Below, in pieces: positions 1-7,823 of a DNA stretch of 64,000 nucleotides. A program made the translations under genes and the position numbers. Below the pieces are notes generated by a model that saw only the letters and a list, made by a program, of their open reading frames with translations, did no database searches and was not told the origin of the DNA. The stretch's first letter is position 1. Each line of letters begins with the position of its first letter. The DNA is from Xanthomonas sontii (GTDB lineage: Bacteria > Pseudomonadota > Gammaproteobacteria > Xanthomonadales > Xanthomonadaceae): the NCBI RefSeq assembly GCF_040529055.1, contig NZ_CP132342.1, positions 4,338,001 to 4,402,000 on the forward strand, in the 5' to 3' direction.

Positions 1-1034
1 TGCGCGGCCGCCGCGGCGCGATGCCGGCGCAGGGCCAGGCCGAGTGCACTCATGGTCGCCACATCGGCGTCGCCCGACTGCTCCTCCAGGGCGCGTTGCA
101 CGCGCGGCGACAGCCCCCAGTCCGCAGAGATAGCCTTGGCGCAGTGTGCCGACCAGGCCTCCAGCATCTCGGTCATCGCCGCCGGCGTTGGCGCTGCCTC
201 GGCGTGGCGTGCGTGGACATCGCGCAGCACCTGCACCACCGAGACCGCGCCCAGCCCGCACAACAGCGCCAGCAGCTGCGCGGCGTTCGCATCCTCGCGG
301 TCGGGCCCCTGGGAGGCGGCGTGCGCCGACAGCAGGGTGTGTTCCCACAGCACCGCCGCACAGCGGCCGAAGACGCTGCCGTCGTCGACGATCACCGGTT
401 GCAGCAGCGCCGCCAGCACGATCTGGCGCAGGCCCTCGGTGCCGAGCAGGGCCACCGCCCGCTCCAGGTTCTCGATCGGCTCGGGATGGCGGCGGTAGAC
501 GACGCTGTTGGCGATGCGCAGCAGGTTGCCGGCCAGCGCCGGGTCCTGGCCCAGGATCGTGGCGATGGAATGGGCGCCGGCGGTCGGGTCGTTGATCGCG
601 CGGGTGAGCTGCGGCAGCAGGTGCGGGCGTCGCGGCGTGTAGCGCGGATGCGCATCGATGCGCGCCAGCACCGCGGCGGCCTCGGCCATGACCGCCGGCG
701 CAGGCGTGGCCGACGTGATCACCGGCCGGCCGGCGAATGCCAGCTCGCACAGGCGCGCGAGGATCGCGGCGTCCGGCACCGGATCCAGATCGAGCAGGGC
801 CGGGTCGGCGAAAGGGTCGAGGCCCGGGTCCACCGGGGCAACAGGCGCGGCTGGCGCGGTGGGTGCAGACACTGCCGGTGCCGCGGATACGTCGGCATCC
901 TCGACATGGGCGCGCGCCTGCGGCGCCTCGGCCGCATCGCCAGGGCCACGCCGCAGCCACCACCACAGTCCGCCCCCCAGCACCAGCGCACCCGCACTGA
1001 TAGCAATCCACATGATCGGCACGATCGTCGTCAT
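1..1034 (-). CDS. HDOD-domain signalling protein, C-terminus cut by window edge
   Basis: The reading frame is open on the minus strand from an ATG at 1034 to the window edge, giving at least 344 residues. The first 28 residues hold one membrane segment ending in a Trp/Arg stop (GGGLWWWLRRG). A Pro/Ala-rich linker follows to about residue 80. After that comes an HDOD-type helical domain (ILGQDPALAGNLLRIANS, then NLERAVALLGTEGLRQIVL). HDOD domains are degenerate relatives of HD phosphohydrolases and act as signalling or scaffold modules; I see no intact HD pair. So this is probably a membrane-anchored regulatory protein without hydrolase activity, though its partner cannot be told from the sequence. 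The 315 bases upstream hold no gene. Confidence 0.8.
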   Translation of the reverse strand, partial: MTTIVPIMWIAISAGALVLGGGLWWWLRRGPGDAAEAPQARAHVEDADVSAAPAVSAPTAPAAPVAPVDPGLDPFADPALLDLDPVPDAAILARLCELAFAGRPVITSATPAPAVMAEAAAVLARIDAHPRYTPRRPHLLPQLTRAINDPTAGAHSIATILGQDPALAGNLLRIANSVVYRRHPEPIENLERAVALLGTEGLRQIVLAALLQPVIVDDGSVFGRCAAVLWEHTLLSAHAASQGPDREDANAAQLLALLCGLGAVSVVQVLRDVHARHAEAAPTPAAMTEMLEAWSAHCAKAISADWGLSPRVQRALEEQSGDADVATMSALGLALRRHRAAAAA

Positions 1035-1349
1035 CCGCAAAACATCGCCAGGTCCCCGCGCCCGGCCACCGGTGCGCGCCCACGCGGCACGCCATGTCAT
1101 TCAAGCACGCCGCGCGGGTTTCTGCGCAACGCCGACGTGATGCGGTGGCCGACCGCCGTGAGGCGGTCATGGACAACGCGCGATCGCGCCACTCAGCAGC
1201 AAGCAAGCGGCGTGCCGACACCGCGCTGCACCACTCCATCAGCCTGTTGCGCCGCTCCTCGCTGCCGCCTGCGGACGGCACGTGGCGGGTCTGGTCGGGG
1301 CGATGGGGCTTGAACGCCGCCCTCTGGGGGGCGACGGCCGCCCCCTCGC
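1035..1349. other. gene-free stretch between HDOD gene and NTF2-like gene
   Basis: No open frame here has convincing codon structure. Two small palindromes are visible: GACCGCC/GGCGGTC around 1152-1168, and a GC-rich one near 1326-1350 that lies just past the stop of the minus-strand NTF2-like gene. The second could help end that transcript, but it has no T-run. Confidence 0.5.
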
Positions 1350-1835
1350 TCAGTGCGGCGCCGGTGCGGGCGCGGTGCGATGCCCGTAGCTGAGTACCCG
1401 CGTCAACTTCCAACCGTCCGGGTCCTGGCGCCACACCATCACGAACTTGGCGATGCCCTCGCAGCGGCCGCTGGCCAGCTCGCAGAAGCGGTGCTCGCCT
1501 TCCTCGATCGCCCCGAAGTCCTTGATCGGATAGACCCGCAACGTACCGGGCAGCAACTCGCGGCGGACCTTGCCGCAGATCCATTTGCGCGTGTTGTCGA
1601 CGACGCTCGCGCGGTCCCAGGTGACGCCGCCGGTGTCGTGGTAGAACTCCACGTCCGGCACGAACGACGACTCGAACGCCGCCAGGTCGCAGCGGTTGTA
1701 GGCCTCGAACAGGCGCTGGTCCAGCGTCGCGACGGTGTCGAACAGCGGCCCCGCCGCCCCATCCCCGGCCGGTTCCGCCGCGCGGGTCGTCGCCGCGCAC
1801 GCCATCAACACTGCCAACGCTCCCCAGGCTTTCAT
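1350..1835 (-). CDS. secreted NTF2-like (DUF4440-type) protein
   Basis: A protein of 161 residues. The first ~20 (MKAWGALAVLMACAATTRAA) form a signal peptide with an AxA cleavage site, so it should be exported to the periplasm. The mature part shows the cone-shaped NTF2/SnoaL-like pattern: a helix with FDTVATLDQRLFEAYNRCDL, the FVPDVEFYHD segment, and a late strand KFVMVWRQDPDGWKLTRVLSYGH. Such proteins bind small molecules or act as uncharacterised enzymes; the substrate is unknown. The ATG at 1835 is chosen because the frame upstream lacks a signal sequence, while AGAGG lies about 6 bases before this ATG. Two Cys pairs could form disulfides. It is downstream of, and codirectional with, icmF, with a gap of about 150 bases. 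Confidence 0.72.
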   Translation of the reverse strand: MKAWGALAVLMACAATTRAAEPAGDGAAGPLFDTVATLDQRLFEAYNRCDLAAFESSFVPDVEFYHDTGGVTWDRASVVDNTRKWICGKVRRELLPGTLRVYPIKDFGAIEEGEHRFCELASGRCEGIAKFVMVWRQDPDGWKLTRVLSYGHRTAPAPAPH

Positions 1836-1985
1836 CGGCACCCTCTGCGTGAATCGATGGGACACTATGAGACCGCCCGGGCCGCGGCCGCAAGATTGCC
1901 GCATGCGCTGGCGCGGCGCCGCAGAAGCGCACGCGGCAGGCACCCTCGCCGGCACGCCGGCGTCGGCAGCCACGACCGTCGGCGC

Positions 1986-4900
1986 CTACATGTTGCGCCG
2001 ATACTCGCCGCCCACCTCGTACAGCGCATGGCTGATCTGGCCCAGGCTGTGAGTCTTGACCGCCTCCATCAGCGCCGCGAACACGTTGCGGCGCTCGCGC
2101 GCGGTGCGCTGCAACGCGCCCAGGCCGGCGCCACCGGCGACCAGCGCCAGCGCGTTGCGGCGCTGCTGCCAGTCGCGCACGTTGCCGATCTGCTGATCCT
2201 TTTCCTGCTCAGTGGAGCGGATCAGCTCGATCTCGGTCGCGGTCTCGCCGGCATGCTCCTTGGGCAGGAAGGTGTTGACCCCGACCAGCGGCAGACTGCC
2301 GTCGTGCTTCTTGTGTTCGTAGTACAGACTCTCTTCCTGGATCTTGCCGCGCTGGTACATGGTGTCCATCGCGCCGAGCACGCCACCGCGCTCGCTGATC
2401 GCCTCGAACTCCTTGTACACCGCTTCTTCCACCAGGTCGGTGAGCTGCTCGACGATGAAGCTGCCCTGCCAGGGGTTCTCGCAGAAGTTCAGCCCCAGCT
2501 CCTTGTTGATGATCATCTGGATCGCCACCGCGCGGCGCACGCTCTCCTCGGTCGGCGTGGTGATCGCCTCGTCGTAGGCGTTGGTGTGCAGGCTGTTGCA
2601 GTTGTCGAACAGCGCGTACAGCGCCTGCAGCGTGGTGCGGATGTCGTTGAACTGGATCTCCTGGGCGTGCAGCGAACGGCCCGAGGTCTGGATGTGGTAC
2701 TTCATCATCTGGCTGCGCTCGTTGCCGCCGTAGCGCTCGCGCATCGCCCGTGCCCAGATCCGCCGCGCCACGCGGCCGATCACCGTGTACTCCGGGTCCA
2801 TGCCGTTGCTGAAGAAGAAGCTCAGGTTCGGCGCGAAATCGTCGATGTGCATGCCGCGCGCCAGGTAGTACTCGACGATGGTGAAACCGTTGCTGAGGGT
2901 AAAGGCGAGCTGGCTGATGGGGTTCGCGCCGGCCTCGGCGATGTGATAGCCGGAGATCGACACCGAGTAGAAGTTGCGCACCTTCTGCTCGACGAAATAC
3001 TGCTGGATGTCGCCCATCATCCGCAGCGCGAACTCGGTGCTGAAGATGCAGGTGTTCTGCGCCTGATCCTCCTTGAGGATGTCGGCCTGCACCGTGCCGC
3101 GCACGCTGGATAGGGTCTGCGCCTTGATCTGCGCGTAGGTCTCCGCGTCCAGCAACTGGTCGCCGCTGACCCCGAGCAGGGCCAGGCCGAGGCCGTCGTT
3201 GCCCGGCGGCAACTCGCCGTGATAGCGCGGGCGTTCGCGGCCTTCGAACAACCGGGCCAGCGTCTGCTCGGCCTGGGCCCAGCGCTGCGCGTCGGCCTTC
3301 AGATACTTCTCCACCTGCTGGTCGATGGCGGTGTTCATGAACATCGCCAGGATCATCGGCGCCGGACCGTTGATGGTCATCGACACGCTGGTGGTCGGCG
3401 CGCACAGGTCGAAGCCGGAGTACAGCTTCTTCATGTCGTCCAGGGTCGGGATGTTGACCCCGGAGTTGCCGATCTTGCCGTAGATGTCCGGGCGCGGCGC
3501 CGGGTCCTCGCCGTACAGGGTGACGCTGTCGAAGGCCGTGGACAGGCGTGCGGCCGGCTGGCCGACGCTCAGGTAGTGGAAGCGCCGGTTGGTGCGCTCG
3601 GGCGTGCCCTCGCCGGCGAACATGCGGATCGGATCCTCGCCGGTGCGCCGGTACGGATACACGCCGCCGGTGTACGGATAGCTGCCGGGCAGGTTCTCCT
3701 TGCCGAGGAAGGTCAGCAGTTCGCCCCAGCTCTTGTAGCGCGGCGCGGCGATCTTCGGAATGGACTGGTGGCTCAGCGACTGCCGGTAGTTCTCCACCCG
3801 GATCGGCTTGCCGCGTACCGCGTATTCGGTGACCGGGTCGGTGATCGACTTCAGCCGCTGCGGCCACTCGCGCAGCAGTTTCAGCGATTCGCTGGACAGC
3901 GACTGCAAGGCATCGTTGTAGCGCTGGCGCAGGAGCAGCAGGCTGGCGTCGACGGCGTCGGCGGACGCATCGGCGGATGCACGCGACGCCGGCAGCAGAT
4001 CCTGCGCCGCATACAGTTCCAGCTGCGCCGGCAGTTGCGGATCCTGCAGTTCGTGCAGCGCCTGCCAGAACGCCTGCGCACGGTCGGCGGCCTCGGCTTG
4101 GCGCAGCACCCCGGCATTGATCGCCCGGCCCTGCTCGGCGATCTCGGCCAGGTAGCGCACGCGTGCGCCGGGAATCAGCACGGTGGCGCGCGGCTCCTTC
4201 AGCGTGGTGTCGAGCTGCGGGCGGAAATCGCAGTGCGCCGGCGGGCCAGCGGCGGCATCGGCCTGCGCCGTCAGCTTGTCGCGCAGCAGACGGCACAGAT
4301 TGACGAACATCCAGCTCACGCCCGGGTCGTTGAACTGGCTGGCGATGGTCGGATACACCGGCACCGCCTCGTCCTCCAACTGGAACGCCGCGCGGTTGCG
4401 CCGCCACTGCTTGCGCACGTCGCGCAGCGCGTCCTCGGCGCCGCGCCGGTCGTACTTGTTCAGCACCACCAGTTCCGCGAAGTCGAGCATGTCGATCTTC
4501 TCCAGCTGGCTCGGCGCACCGTAGTCGCTGGTCATCACGTACACCGGGAAATCGACCAGGTCGACGATCTCCGAATCGCTCTGGCCGATGCCGGCGGTCT
4601 CCACGATCACCAGGTCGTAGCCGACCGCCTTCAACAACGCGATGCAGTCCTTCAGCACCCGGTTGGTGGCGGCGTGCTGGCGCCGCGTGGCCATCGAGCG
4701 CATGTACACGCGCGGGCTGCGCAGCGCGTTCATGCGGATGCGGTCGCCGAGCAGCGCACCGCCGGTGCGGCGGCGGCTGGGGTCCACCGACACCACCGCG
4801 ATGCGCATCTGCGGGAAGCTGGCCAGGAAGCGGTTGAGCAGTTCGTCGGTGACCGAAGACTTGCCGGCACCGCCGGTGCCGGTGAGGCCGAGCACGGGCG

Positions 4901-5570
4901 CGGTGCGCCCGCTGCGGGACCCGGGACCGGGGACCCGGGACCCGATGGTGCCCGGCAGGCCGGATTGCCACTGCTTGCGCAGCAGCGCCAGCTCCGCTTC
5001 GGAGAACGCCCCGTCCTCGATGGCCGACAACATCCTGCCGATGCCGATCTCGTCGTCGATGCCCGGAAGCGGAATGCCGGCCTGTTCCGGGTCCCGGGTC
5101 CCGGGTCCCGAGTCCCGCGCCCGCCCTGCCCGCGCCACCACGTCCTCGATCATCTCCACCAGGCCCATCTTCATGCCGTCGTTGGGGTGGTAGATGCGCT
5201 CCACGCCGTAGGCCTGCAGTTCGGCGATTTCCTCCGGGGTGATGGTGCCGCCACCGCCGCCGAACACCCGTACATGCGCGGCGCCGCGCTCGCGCAGCAT
5301 GTCCACCATGTACTTGAAGTACTCCACGTGGCCGCCTTGGTAGGACGACAGCGCGATCGCGTCGGCATCCTCGTGCAGCGCCGCGCGCACCACGTCCTCG
5401 ACGCTGCGGTTGTGGCCGAGATGGATCACCTCGGCGCCCTGCGCCTGGATCAGGCGGCGCATGATGTTGATCGCCGCATCGTGGCCGTCGAACAGGCTGG
5501 CGGCGGTGACGAAACGCAGGGGACTGGCGTCGGTCTGCGGCAACGGAACGCGGGACGCGGGAAGGCTCAT
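1986..5570 (-). CDS. icmF: fused isobutyryl-CoA mutase with built-in G-protein chaperone
   Basis: A 1194-residue coenzyme B12 enzyme that interconverts isobutyryl-CoA and n-butyryl-CoA. The N-terminal B12-binding domain (about residues 18-145) carries DGHDAA with the cobalt-ligating His30, as in other IcmF proteins. A MeaB-like GTPase domain follows, with P-loop GTGGAGKS near residues 225-233 and NKYD as base-recognition motif. The C-terminal half is the acyl-CoA mutase TIM barrel (for example [19 protein letters not shown]). The single-chain order B12-G-mutase identifies IcmF rather than methylmalonyl-CoA mutase with separate MeaB. The ATG at 5570 is the first start before the conserved [13 protein letters not shown]; the frame stays open for another 600 bases upstream but looks non-coding. 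The linkers around residues 148-163 and 208-219 are made of G-rich repeats (listed separately). Its role is probably branched-chain acyl-CoA metabolism. Confidence 0.95.
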   Translation of the reverse strand: MSLPASRVPLPQTDASPLRFVTAASLFDGHDAAINIMRRLIQAQGAEVIHLGHNRSVEDVVRAALHEDADAIALSSYQGGHVEYFKYMVDMLRERGAAHVRVFGGGGGTITPEEIAELQAYGVERIYHPNDGMKMGLVEMIEDVVARAGRARDSGPGTRDPEQAGIPLPGIDDEIGIGRMLSAIEDGAFSEAELALLRKQWQSGLPGTIGSRVPGPGSRSGRTAPVLGLTGTGGAGKSSVTDELLNRFLASFPQMRIAVVSVDPSRRRTGGALLGDRIRMNALRSPRVYMRSMATRRQHAATNRVLKDCIALLKAVGYDLVIVETAGIGQSDSEIVDLVDFPVYVMTSDYGAPSQLEKIDMLDFAELVVLNKYDRRGAEDALRDVRKQWRRNRAAFQLEDEAVPVYPTIASQFNDPGVSWMFVNLCRLLRDKLTAQADAAAGPPAHCDFRPQLDTTLKEPRATVLIPGARVRYLAEIAEQGRAINAGVLRQAEAADRAQAFWQALHELQDPQLPAQLELYAAQDLLPASRASADASADAVDASLLLLRQRYNDALQSLSSESLKLLREWPQRLKSITDPVTEYAVRGKPIRVENYRQSLSHQSIPKIAAPRYKSWGELLTFLGKENLPGSYPYTGGVYPYRRTGEDPIRMFAGEGTPERTNRRFHYLSVGQPAARLSTAFDSVTLYGEDPAPRPDIYGKIGNSGVNIPTLDDMKKLYSGFDLCAPTTSVSMTINGPAPMILAMFMNTAIDQQVEKYLKADAQRWAQAEQTLARLFEGRERPRYHGELPPGNDGLGLALLGVSGDQLLDAETYAQIKAQTLSSVRGTVQADILKEDQAQNTCIFSTEFALRMMGDIQQYFVEQKVRNFYSVSISGYHIAEAGANPISQLAFTLSNGFTIVEYYLARGMHIDDFAPNLSFFFSNGMDPEYTVIGRVARRIWARAMRERYGGNERSQMMKYHIQTSGRSLHAQEIQFNDIRTTLQALYALFDNCNSLHTNAYDEAITTPTEESVRRAVAIQMIINKELGLNFCENPWQGSFIVEQLTDLVEEAVYKEFEAISERGGVLGAMDTMYQRGKIQEESLYYEHKKHDGSLPLVGVNTFLPKEHAGETATEIELIRSTEQEKDQQIGNVRDWQQRRNALALVAGGAGLGALQRTARERRNVFAALMEAVKTHSLGQISHALYEVGGEYRRNM
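4917..4945. repeat. GGGACCCG-type repeat inside icmF, before the G domain
   Basis: Tandem GGGACCC/GGGACCG words are read in frame as Gly/Pro/Arg/Ser just before the P-loop domain (roughly IcmF residues 208-219). The word resembles the intergenic G-rich repeats elsewhere in the window. Confidence 0.7.
5087..5120. repeat. GGGTCCC repeat inside icmF, after the B12 domain
   Basis: Four near-perfect GGGTCCC units lie in the linker after the B12-binding domain, giving the peptide [13 protein letters not shown] third weak copy (GCGGGACGCGGG) covers codons 5-9 at 5545-5560. Confidence 0.7.
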
Positions 5571-5788
5571 CGTGCGGACATCGAAAAGAGAATGCCGCGA
5601 TTCTAGGCGTGCAGCACGACACGGGCAGGTTGCGCTGCAGCATGCGCACGTGGGCGGCAAACCGCGTACGCGACGTCGCGCCTGGCTATCCGCTGCATGA
5701 ATACGCCCTCGGAAACGCGTCAACAACCGTGCCGGTCGCGGCGTTTCCTCCCGCGTCGGCAGCCCGCCGATGCCTTCGGAGACATCGC

Positions 5789-6106
5789 ATGTTCGCTCGT
5801 CCCTTGTTGCTGGCCACCCTGCTCGGCGGCGCGCTCGCCGGCGCCATGGCCGCCGCGCCCGCGCAGGCGCGCGAAGTGGTGGAACTGTCGGTCCGCACCG
5901 CCCCGCCGCCGCCTCGGGTGGAACGAGTGGTGGTGCGGCCCGGCTATGTCTGGATGCCCGGCTACTGGCAATGGAACGGACGCCACCACGTCTGGGTCGC
6001 CGGCCGCTACGTGGTGGAACGGCCGGGCTACGTCTATGTCGGTCCGCGCTGGGAGCACTACGGCCCCGCCTATCGCTTCCACGCCGGCTATTGGGTACGC
6101 CGCTAG
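5789..6106 (+). CDS. YXWGXW-repeat family secreted protein
   Basis: A small exported protein of 105 residues. A cleavable signal peptide covers residues 1-27 ([18 protein letters not shown], then APAQA). The mature part has repeated aromatic motifs ([21 protein letters not shown] and [14 protein letters not shown]), typical of the YXWGXW/BcpO-like family of proteobacteria. Its function is unknown; it is usually periplasmic or outer-membrane associated. The ATG at 5789 is chosen because the signal peptide begins there; the frame is open upstream but encodes no sensible N-terminus. The gene is divergent from icmF (218 bases between starts), and I see no cobalamin riboswitch in that gap. Confidence 0.82.
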   Translation: MFARPLLLATLLGGALAGAMAAAPAQAREVVELSVRTAPPPPRVERVVVRPGYVWMPGYWQWNGRHHVWVAGRYVVERPGYVYVGPRWEHYGPAYRFHAGYWVRR

Positions 6107-6127
6107 TCCATCCATCCCCAGGGAGAC

Positions 6128-6153
6128 GCGATCGCCGTGCCGGCGGCGATCGC
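6128..6153 (+). terminator. hairpin after the YXWGXW gene
   Basis: GCGATCGCCG pairs perfectly with CGGCGATCGC across a 6-base loop, 21 bases after the stop codon. There is no T-run, so this may be a Rho-independent-like stop, an mRNA 3' end stabiliser, or neither. Confidence 0.4.
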
Positions 6154-6493
6154 GGGCCACGCCGCCGCGGCATTCAGGGCCGCGGCGGTACGGGCCCACC
6201 GCTGCCAACCACTGCTACCGACCGCTGCCGCCCCACGGCGCCGGCGCTCGTCCCGAGCCACTGCACCGGCTCGGCCACCGTCAGCACTCGACCGACCAGA
6301 TCCGCCATCGCACCGCCCGCACCCGGGTGCCAAGCGCCATTGCCGCGGAAGCCCACGTCCCGCCACCACGCAAGCCGCCCGGCGAACCGGCACGCCACCT
6401 GCCCGACTGGCGTCGCACAGAGCCGCGAGATTCCCGCGTGTGGCCACGGCGCCGTCGCGCGGGCGGCCGGCAATTGCTTTAAAATGTCGGCAT

Positions 6494-6536
6494 CGCGACG
6501 CTCAGGGCCTGTTCCGGAACCGTCGCGTTTTTGTTT
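6494..6536 (+). terminator. terminator-like hairpin 66 bases before the dehydrogenase start
   Basis: CGCGACG (6494-6500) pairs with CGTCGCG (6521-6527), and TTTTTGTTTT follows directly. The 20-base loop contains the smaller palindrome GTTCCGGAAC. It has the form of an intrinsic terminator on the plus strand. Confidence 0.5.
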
Positions 6537-6602
6537 TGCGCCACCCACCAGGCACGTTCCTGGACCATGGTGTCCGACACCTGCAACGCCAGCGGAGCCC
6601 CC

Positions 6603-7703
6603 ATGCTTTTCGAAACGCTAGCCAACACCGGCCACGAACAGGTCGTCTTCTGCCACAACCGCGACGTGGGACTGCAGGCGATCATCGCCATCCACAACAC
6701 CGTACTCGGCCCCGCGCTGGGCGGCGTGCGCATGCGCCCCTACGCCAACACCGAGTCCGCCCTGCAGGACGCGCTGCGGCTCAGCCGCACCATGACCTAC
6801 AAGAACGCGCTGGCCGGGCTCAACATCGGCGGCGGCAAGGCGGTGATCATCGGCGACCCGAAGAGCGACAAGTCCGAAGCGCTGTTCCGCGCCTTCGGCC
6901 GCTACGTCGATTCGCTGGGCGGCCGCTACATCACCGCCGAGGACGTCGGCACCGACGTCAACGATATGGAGCAGATCTACCTGGAGACCGAGTACGTCAC
7001 CGGCGTGCACCAGGTGCACGGCGGCTCCGGCGACCCGGCCCCGTTCACCGCCTACGGCGCGCTGCAGGCGCTGATGGCCTCGCTGCAGCGCAAGTTCGGC
7101 CACGAGGAGATCGGCAAGACCAGCATCGCCGTGCAGGGCCTGGGCCACATCGGCATGGAGCTGGTGAAGCTGCTCAAGGAACGCGGCGCCAAGCTGTACG
7201 TGACCGACCTGGACCCGGCGCTGGTCGCGCGCGCGGTGGCCGAATACGGCGCCGAAGCGGTGGACCCGGACGATATCTACGACGTCGCCGCCGATGTGCT
7301 GGCGCCGTGCGCCATGGAGAGCGCGCTCGACGAGGCCAAGCTACCGCGGCTCAAGGTCAAGATCGTCTGCGGCACCGCCAACAACCAGTTGGCCAATGCC
7401 GCGGTCGGCGAGGAACTGCACCGCCGCGGCATCCTCTACGCGCCCGACTACGCGGTCAACGCCGGCGGCGTGATGAACGTGTCGCTGGAGATCGACGGCT
7501 ACAACCGCGAACGCGCGATGCGGCTGATCCGCAGCATGTACCACAATCTCGGCAAGATCTTCGACCTGTCCGAGCGCGAGAACATTCCGCCGCAACAGGC
7601 CGCCGACCGCATCGCCGAGGCGCGCATGCAGGCGATCGGCAAGCTCAAGCTGCCGCTGGGCCGCACCGCGCCGCGTTCGATGGGCCATCTGCGCGGCGAG
7701 TGA
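6603..7703 (+). CDS. ldh: leucine dehydrogenase (Glu/Leu/Phe/Val dehydrogenase family)
   Basis: A 366-residue cytosolic NAD-dependent enzyme that should oxidatively deaminate leucine or valine to branched 2-oxo acids. The N-terminal substrate domain has GGVRMRPYANTESALQDALRLSRTMTYKNA and the glycine-rich LNIGGGKAVI carrying the catalytic lysine region. The C-terminal Rossmann domain has VQGLGHIGMELVKLL and VTDLD for NAD binding. Length and motif order match bacterial leucine dehydrogenase better than glutamate dehydrogenase (about 420-450 residues). The ATG at 6603 precedes the conserved start MLFETL. With icmF nearby, a role in making or using branched-chain acyl-CoA primers is plausible, for example for iso-fatty acids, but this is inference. 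It is convergent with the autotransporter. Confidence 0.88.
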   Translation: MLFETLANTGHEQVVFCHNRDVGLQAIIAIHNTVLGPALGGVRMRPYANTESALQDALRLSRTMTYKNALAGLNIGGGKAVIIGDPKSDKSEALFRAFGRYVDSLGGRYITAEDVGTDVNDMEQIYLETEYVTGVHQVHGGSGDPAPFTAYGALQALMASLQRKFGHEEIGKTSIAVQGLGHIGMELVKLLKERGAKLYVTDLDPALVARAVAEYGAEAVDPDDIYDVAADVLAPCAMESALDEAKLPRLKVKIVCGTANNQLANAAVGEELHRRGILYAPDYAVNAGGVMNVSLEIDGYNRERAMRLIRSMYHNLGKIFDLSERENIPPQQAADRIAEARMQAIGKLKLPLGRTAPRSMGHLRGE

Positions 7704-7712
7704 CGCCACGCA

Positions 7713-7770
7713 CCGCCTGCACCGCAGGCGGAAGGCCGCAGATCGCAGGGCCGGGACGTCCCGGCCCTGC
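7713..7770. terminator. two strong palindromes between convergent genes
   Basis: CCGCCTGC/GCAGGCGG with a 3-base loop lies at 7713-7731. A perfect 26-base palindrome at 7745-7770 follows (arms GCAGGGCCGGGAC and GTCCCGGCCCTGC, no loop). They lie between the stops of the convergent dehydrogenase and autotransporter genes, so bidirectional termination is likely, though neither has a T-run. Confidence 0.5.
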
Positions 7771-7823
7771 TTGACGGATCGACCCCGCACCGGCGCCGCA
7801 CGCGCCGGTCCGGGTCCCCGGAC

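Larger units (their letters stand above)
6107..6602. other. 496-base gene-free stretch before the leucine dehydrogenase
   Basis: No convincing protein gene lies here. A 10-bp perfect stem follows the YXWGXW gene, and a terminator-like hairpin with a T-run lies at 6494-6536 (both listed separately). TAAAAT at 6480-6485 could be a -10 box but has no good -35 partner. A terminator in front of the next gene means that either a small RNA is made here or the dehydrogenase mRNA has a structured leader. Confidence 0.55.

Noticed and set aside
3219..5606. A 795-codon open frame on the plus strand opposite icmF
   Set aside because: It is the antisense shadow of a high-GC gene: Arg/Ala/His/Gln-rich, no domain, and icmF opposite it has complete motifs.
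5571..5788. Cobalamin riboswitch before icmF
   Set aside because: No B12-box-like conserved core could be seen in the 218 bases between the divergent starts.
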